The notes below the pieces were generated by a model. It ran no database searches. It was given only the letters and a program-made list of their open reading frames with translations, and was not told the origin of the DNA. The position numbers and the translations under genes were made by a program. A stretch of DNA of 11,545 bases from Clostridia bacterium (GTDB lineage Bacteria; Bacillota; Clostridia; Christensenellales; DTU072). Location: positions 1-11,545 of the forward strand of contig JAQVTZ010000043.1 of assembly GCA_028699795.1 (NCBI GenBank), written 5' to 3'. Positions 7,269 to 11,545 of this stretch are shown in pieces; positions within the stretch are counted from its first letter, which is position 1, and each line of letters opens with the position of its first letter.

Positions 7269-7808
7269 TTAGAAGTTGCTGGGGGTTGCCACCCATATAA
7301 TTTTGGCATTGGCGCCGCCACTATTTTTTATCTTATGCTCGTTGCCGCCGTCGATATAAAATGCATCTCCTTTTTTGGCTTGTTGTGACACTCCGTCTGC
7401 GGTTATAATTTCAATTTTGCCTTCCAATACATACCCAAACTCCTCCCCCTCGAACGGATACCTTATATAGGACTCGCCATCAGGAGGCAAAATGAGAATC
7501 GTCGGTTCCATTTCGTTTTTTTGCGAATTGGGAATGAGCCAAATCGTTTTGCCGTCTCCGCAATCGGACTCAAAGAAGTCTTTCTTGGTAAATACAATCT
7601 TCTCTTTTTGGTTTTTTTCGGTAAAAAAAGACTGGGGCGTAGTACCCAGCACATTAAGAATATCAATGAGTGTTGCGATAGAAGGACTGGCAATATCGTT
7701 TTCTAACTGGCTGATATAGCCTTTGGTGAGCTCGCAACGGCTTGCAAGCTCTTCTTGGGTAAGCCCTCTTTGCAATCTTAAAGATTTCATTCTTGAACCG
7801 ATATCCAT
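7269..7808 (-). CDS. XRE-family transcriptional regulator with C-terminal cupin sensor domain
   Basis: This 179-residue protein has an XRE helix-turn-helix at about 3-60, with LTQEELASRCE (16-26) and the recognition helix in KGYISQLEND (29-38). A cupin_2 barrel follows at about 103-175. Cupin motif 2 is clear in GDAFYIDGGNEHKIKN (147-162). Motif 1 (FEGEEFGYVLEGKIEI, 119-134) lacks the usual paired histidines, so the barrel may bind a small molecule without the classic metal site. Such proteins usually repress or activate genes in response to a small effector; the effector is unknown here. ATG 7808 is preferred because the protein then begins with the usual IGSRMKSLR start of the fold, and GGGAG lies 6 bases upstream. 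The gene is transcribed alone from a consensus promoter with a dyad at the start site, which suggests autoregulation. Confidence 0.93.
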   Translation of the reverse strand: MDIGSRMKSLRLQRGLTQEELASRCELTKGYISQLENDIASPSIATLIDILNVLGTTPQSFFTEKNQKEKIVFTKKDFFESDCGDGKTIWLIPNSQKNEMEPTILILPPDGESYIRYPFEGEEFGYVLEGKIEIITADGVSQQAKKGDAFYIDGGNEHKIKNSGGANAKIIWVATPSNF

Positions 7809-7828
7809 AGCCCTCTCCCGACAAATAA

Positions 7829-7843
7829 ATTATGCAGCATTAT
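7829..7843. promoter_or_regulatory. Dyad at the transcription start of the regulator gene (candidate autoregulatory operator)
   Basis: ATTATGCAGCATTAT pairs at 6 of 7 positions around a central A. It overlaps the predicted start point (about 7835) and the downstream edge of the -10 box. A bound repressor would block initiation, so it is a natural site for the XRE protein itself. Binding is inferred. Confidence 0.4.
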
Positions 7844-7870
7844 TATATAAAAAATAATTAGTGCTGTCAA
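7842..7870 (-). promoter_or_regulatory. Perfect consensus sigma-A promoter of the XRE-cupin gene
   Basis: On the minus strand TTGACA (7865-7870) and TATAAT (7842-7847) are spaced by exactly 17 bases. Both hexamers match the consensus at every position. The leader to ATG 7808 is about 27 bases. Confidence 0.9.
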
Positions 7871-7910
7871 ACATTTTGATTACCATAATTAAACTTCATT
7901 TTAGTAAAGA

Positions 7911-7943
7911 AAAGAGTCCGCACCATACAAGTGCGAACTCTTT
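7911..7943 (-). terminator. Terminator of the GLUG-repeat surface protein gene
   Basis: A 13-base stem with a single C-A mismatch (7911-7923 with 7931-7943) closes a 7-base loop about 41 bases after the stop codon of the large gene. On the minus strand the last stem bases and tail read TTTTCTTTACT, a slightly interrupted T-tract. It separates the surface-protein gene from the regulator promoter. Confidence 0.75.
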
Positions 7944-7984
7944 ATCATGTTTAGGAATACAAAAACTACTTCATTATTTGGCAA

Positions 7985-10900
7985 TTATACTATATTTAGA
8001 TATCTTAAATAGAGAGGATACCTGTATATTGTTTCACTACGCAGTCTTAATGATAACCAAGACCCGGTCCAATAATAATTTGTCGCAGTTTCCCTTCCAC
8101 TCAAACTATGAAGATCGGTGGTATCGCACTGTCTGACAAAATATTGAGTGCTGCCGGAACTACTGGTTATCGCATAATGAATTTTGCCTGTACGGTAATC
8201 TCTACCGTTTACTCCGCGTTTATCGTTTGTTGTCCACTGAGATGTAGCGTATATGACCCAGTTGGTAAACACGCTGCCTATGCCGACAACCGTTAATCTT
8301 AATCTGTTTCCTGAACCACTGGAATAGACACCACCGCTTGTATTATATCCATAAATATCTCCTAAATAATTATATGAGGTACTCCCATTGGTAGACGCGC
8401 TGCCGTTGTCCACCGCAACACAAGCATAAATCAGCGCGCTGCTATTTGTTATACTGTTGCCTGTAGACGATGAGTTGCCGCTATTGTTATAACCCGCTAA
8501 TATCCCATTATAAGTATAGTTGTTTGTATCGTTTCTTGCCCAACGGTTGATAAGCATTTTGGCACCTGTTGCAACACAAGAAACAATCTTCCCGCCGGAG
8601 CCGTTATAGCCCGCAAAGCCACCTAAATAGATATAACCTCCATCCGAAACAGGGGTAACTACTGAGGGATTCACACCGCTTGTTTGGAAGGGGGAAGGAC
8701 TGTATGTATGGGATTTAATCGCATAGTTGCAGTTAGTAAAGTTCATGGTATTATTTGCTGCGCCGTTGATGTTCGCATTTCTGATTTCGCCGATATTATA
8801 GCCTACAATTGCGCCGTAAGTGCCGCCGGAGTTTGCCATATTTTTCTCGGTTGTAATGTATACGCTGGCGCTATCGCAATCATCAACCCTACCGGTATTT
8901 ACGCCTACGATGCCTCCACAGAACGCTCCTACCATTTTAATACTAGGTAAATTGTTTATATTACAATTTTTTAAGGTGCCCAGATTGATACCCGCAATCA
9001 GACCTCCGCCTGCTGTACCATACTTGGATAATGTGGAGGAGTTAAAAGTGGTGAATGTACCCGAATAAAAGGTCATCGCGGTACTCTCGCTCTTGATACT
9101 ACAGTCTTCTACACCACGATTTGCGCCGTTATAGCCTACAATGCCGCCGATTGCCTGATACGAAATATCTGCGACTCTGGGTAAATATGTTTGGCAATTG
9201 TCAATTGCCGTAGAGGTATCACCGTCTACCTTGCCTGCAATAGCGCCAATGTATCTTTTTGCCGTCAGCTGCAAAATACCGTCAATATTAATATTACGCA
9301 CCAATGAGGTGTTGTTGAGCGCGCCCGCAATTCCGCCTACAATGCCTATTGAATCTTCTACTGCTTGTACGCCCATTTGACAAGTTATAATACAGTCTTG
9401 AATGATCGTATTACCGGTCGCTCGGCCCACTATTCCGCCTACGGTACTTCTGCCGACGATACTAATTCGACCTGTCGATGTTGTAATATCTTCTATAAGG
9501 CTATTATTTGCTGTCCCCACAAGATATCCCGCAATAGAAGAACTGTTGGCCGTAAGAGATATTGTATGTGAATACCCTATTTTTATATTGCGAATTGTTG
9601 CAGCATCGGTTTGTCTGAAAATACCGAAGTTTGGTATTGCTCCAATACCCACATTCTCTCCGAAGTACAAGTTTTTTCCGTTTCCGTCAAAGATACCGTC
9701 GAAGGGTATGTCTTTACCGATTCCGTTATAAGGGCTGGCTCCCGTAAAGAGGGAAGTCACATCGATGCTGTTATTGAGCATAAAGTAAACACCCGCCGCT
9801 GTATTGCCGCGGCTTGCGATAAAGGTGTCGATAGATTTGAGATGATTGACTGTACTTATCTTATAGGGAGTTGCCAAAGTGCCGTTTCCGTAAGTTGTTC
9901 CGTCTACATAGAAGGGCATATCCATTTTGGACATACCGTCCGAGCCTCCCGCGGTTGTATTATAATAAGTAAACGACTGGAGTTTGGCGTATGTCCCGCC
10001 TATCACGGCCCCGCTGAAGTTAATGTTAAACGAAGAAACCGAAATTGGCGTAAACGCATAAGCGCCGTCCATTTGTGGCAACTTGTTTTTGAATATACCG
10101 TCATAGGTAGAACTTGCCTCTTTTTTGATGGGAATATCCGAAATCAAAACATAACCGGTTCTGCTGTCTTCATCAATCGGACCGTTATCAATTACCAAGT
10201 TTTCGTTCCAGTTATTGTTGGTTGCGTTTGCCACCATGGCATCGTAAAATTGCGTGGGCAATACCACCGCGGATTCGGGATAAATATTGTCTATTTGCAA
10301 CTTCCCGTAACTTCTGAACACCAGTTCTATGGTTTTGCTTTGGTTGGCGGTGACAATCAGTGTGGCATCATCTAATACGGTTGTAGAAGACTCGCCTTTT
10401 ACGGGCATATTTTCGCTTCTGGACGCTTCTATCGTATCGGACCAGTTTTGTGTCACGCCTTCTACAATAACATTGGTACTATAGTATCTGTCGTAATCGG
10501 AATTAAAGCCCGTCCCTGTAAACGACATCATAAACTTGGCCATTTCGCCTGCTTGCATTATCAAAGATTGGGAGCGACCCATCGCCTGTGTGGGCGTTGT
10601 ATTGTAAACATACAAACCGTTTTCTAACCTTGCCACACCATAATAATCTAGGTTGGGCGCGCTGTCGGTCATATGCGCAGTGCTGCCGGAATCGTTATAA
10701 ACTTTTACGGTAATATTCCAAATTCTGATGTAAACGGCTTTTACCACGGTATCCTTAGTAAGTCTAACCCTGAGGTCTCCGCCGTAACTTCCTTCTTGAT
10801 AATTGATTAGCTGATAATCGCGTGTAGCGGTCATCTCACCGCTTGCGTCCGCATGCGTCACCAAAATATAATCGTTTTCGAGCCCGGTGGCGGAATAATA

Positions 10901-11545
10901 CCAACCCAAAAATCTGAAACCGCTCCTGGAGCCTGGTTTGAGCGTAACGATATCATAGAAGTTGTAAGTGCCGAACGTATTGCCGCTGTCTTCTATAGAG
11001 GCGGGCCCGTAAACTGCCGCTTCTTCATTCGGTATCCCATAGGCCTCGGTATAAACAACTTTTTGGATATTGATATTTTCTTTACGCTGGAACAACGGTC
11101 TTATTTTAATTGTGAATATCGGCTCGGTGCCAGTAAACTCGTTGTCCTCGTTGTACATAGAGACATCTATGGGAGACATCGTGTGATTGATATAAGAATT
11201 TTGTATTAAACTTGCTACGGAAAATTGGTAAGTAACATTAGTCGGTTTGTTTTGGTCCGCAAGATCGGTATCGGGCAAAGTCTGCCAAGACCAACCCTCT
11301 CCGTCGTAAGCATAATACTGCCACTCTAAAAAGTTGAAGCCTTCTGCGTTGGGGTTATCATCCAAACTCCTGTACCAATTGACCAGAATATAATTATCCG
11401 CCCATATGTTATAAGAACTTGTAGGTTGCAAACCGTCGATATTTAATGTAGAAATATCATTGATTTTGGCATACATTTGTATGGTTTTGTCCGTATGCGT
11501 TTCGACCGAAGCGTTTATATAATCGGTTTCTGTATAATATATAGG
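7985..11545 (-). CDS. Giant exported GLUG-repeat, beta-helix surface protein, 5' end cut off
   Basis: The frame is open to the right edge, so 1186 C-terminal codons are seen and the start lies outside; the ATG at 11476 is internal. Residues below count from that ATG. About 176-250 resemble a Listeria-Bacteroides (Flg_new) repeat, with FRFLGWYY (188-194 region) and KAVYI at the end. About 527-635 form the leader domain typical of GLUG proteins (GTLATPYKIS, then FDGIFDGNGKNL). About 645-1046 hold eleven GLUG-like units built on GGIVG or IAG, probably stacking as a right-handed beta-helix. The composition is rich in Asn, Gly, Ser and Thr, as in secreted proteins. The C-terminus (YPLYLRYLNIV) has no LPXTG signal, hydrophobic tail or S-layer homology domain. 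A role in adhesion or glycan contact is likely but inferred. It ends in TAA, followed by a hairpin terminator. Confidence 0.88.
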   Translation of the reverse strand, partial: PIYYTETDYINASVETHTDKTIQMYAKINDISTLNIDGLQPTSSYNIWADNYILVNWYRSLDDNPNAEGFNFLEWQYYAYDGEGWSWQTLPDTDLADQNKPTNVTYQFSVASLIQNSYINHTMSPIDVSMYNEDNEFTGTEPIFTIKIRPLFQRKENINIQKVVYTEAYGIPNEEAAVYGPASIEDSGNTFGTYNFYDIVTLKPGSRSGFRFLGWYYSATGLENDYILVTHADASGEMTATRDYQLINYQEGSYGGDLRVRLTKDTVVKAVYIRIWNITVKVYNDSGSTAHMTDSAPNLDYYGVARLENGLYVYNTTPTQAMGRSQSLIMQAGEMAKFMMSFTGTGFNSDYDRYYSTNVIVEGVTQNWSDTIEASRSENMPVKGESSTTVLDDATLIVTANQSKTIELVFRSYGKLQIDNIYPESAVVLPTQFYDAMVANATNNNWNENLVIDNGPIDEDSRTGYVLISDIPIKKEASSTYDGIFKNKLPQMDGAYAFTPISVSSFNINFSGAVIGGTYAKLQSFTYYNTTAGGSDGMSKMDMPFYVDGTTYGNGTLATPYKISTVNHLKSIDTFIASRGNTAAGVYFMLNNSIDVTSLFTGASPYNGIGKDIPFDGIFDGNGKNLYFGENVGIGAIPNFGIFRQTDAATIRNIKIGYSHTISLTANSSSIAGYLVGTANNSLIEDITTSTGRISIVGRSTVGGIVGRATGNTIIQDCIITCQMGVQAVEDSIGIVGGIAGALNNTSLVRNINIDGILQLTAKRYIGAIAGKVDGDTSTAIDNCQTYLPRVADISYQAIGGIVGYNGANRGVEDCSIKSESTAMTFYSGTFTTFNSSTLSKYGTAGGGLIAGINLGTLKNCNINNLPSIKMVGAFCGGIVGVNTGRVDDCDSASVYITTEKNMANSGGTYGAIVGYNIGEIRNANINGAANNTMNFTNCNYAIKSHTYSPSPFQTSGVNPSVVTPVSDGGYIYLGGFAGYNGSGGKIVSCVATGAKMLINRWARNDTNNYTYNGILAGYNNSGNSSSTGNSITNSSALIYACVAVDNGSASTNGSTSYNYLGDIYGYNTSGGVYSSGSGNRLRLTVVGIGSVFTNWVIYATSQWTTNDKRGVNGRDYRTGKIHYAITSSSGSTQYFVRQCDTTDLHSLSGRETATNYYWTGSWLSLRLRSETIYRYPLYLRYLNIV
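8339..9544 (-). repeat. Array of about eleven diverged GLUG protein repeats
   Basis: Within the surface protein, units begin near residues 645, 678, 711, 742, 775, 822, 851, 885, 950, 989 and 1036, counted from the ATG at 11476. Typical cores are GGIVGRATG, GGIAGALNN, GGIVGYNG, GGIVGVNTG and GGFAGYNG. Spacing varies from about 29 to 65 residues, and the DNA has diverged so that only the protein motif repeats. Seven units end in a cysteine at the equivalent place. Confidence 0.8.
10727..10951 (-). other. Listeria-Bacteroides (Flg_new-like) repeat domain in the surface protein
   Basis: Residues 176-250, counted from the ATG at 11476, run from IVTLKPGSRSGFRFLGWYY to DTVVKAVYI. This is the usual pattern of a small beta-grasp-like extracellular module: a glycine-aromatic GWY core and a closing strand ending in A-V/W-Y. 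A long loop of about 40 residues between the two halves makes it larger than typical. The call rests on pattern recognition. Confidence 0.55.

Noticed and set aside
7861..8136. 91-codon plus-strand frame across the regulator promoter and the end of the surface-protein gene
   Set aside because: It runs through a minus-strand promoter and terminator and into the coding end of the GLUG protein, with no ribosome binding site and no domain.
9611..10375. 254-codon open frame on the plus strand opposite the GLUG-repeat protein
   Set aside because: The opposite strand shows a continuous domain protein with leader domain and repeats. The antisense frame has no family motifs and no start signals.

Overview
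The window looks like a piece of chromosome from a low-GC Gram-positive anaerobe, most likely a member of the Clostridia. This is an inference from several signs: strong AGGAGG-type ribosome binding sites, AT-rich intergenic regions with near-consensus sigma-A promoters, simple hairpin terminators, a transketolase split into two genes, and a large secreted GLUG-repeat surface protein of the kind common in gut Firmicutes. I see no plasmid, phage, transposon, CRISPR or RNA-gene signature.

Layout, left to right. (1) Positions 1-2583, minus strand: a three-gene operon read right to left from a promoter at 2555-2583. It encodes the transketolase N-terminal (TPP-binding) subunit, the transketolase C-terminal subunit, and an SCP2-like protein cut by the left edge. 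(2) Positions 2646-5753, minus strand: a single-gene unit for a cytoplasmic GH38 alpha-mannosidase, with its own promoter and terminator. (3) Positions 5652-5888: a divergent intergenic region with back-to-back promoters and an imperfect palindrome between them. (4) Positions 5889-7127, plus strand: a membrane-embedded M28-family zinc peptidase with a transmembrane hairpin inserted inside its catalytic domain. (5) Positions 7149-7180: a bidirectional terminator shared with the converging gene. (6) Positions 7269-7870, minus strand: an XRE-type regulator with a C-terminal cupin domain, driven by a perfect consensus promoter. (7) Positions 7911-11545, minus strand: the C-terminal 1186 codons of a giant exported GLUG-repeat protein, with its terminator; its N-terminus lies beyond the right edge.

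The genes do not form one obvious pathway. The transketolase pair serves the non-oxidative pentose phosphate pathway, the mannosidase trims imported manno-oligosaccharides, and the GLUG protein is probably a surface or secreted adhesin-like protein. Each of the four right-hand units appears to have its own promoter or terminator. The most unusual items are the split M28 catalytic domain with an intervening membrane hairpin, the SCP2-like gene tied to the transketolase operon, and the regularly spaced cysteines along the GLUG repeats. No clearly new multi-gene system is visible.
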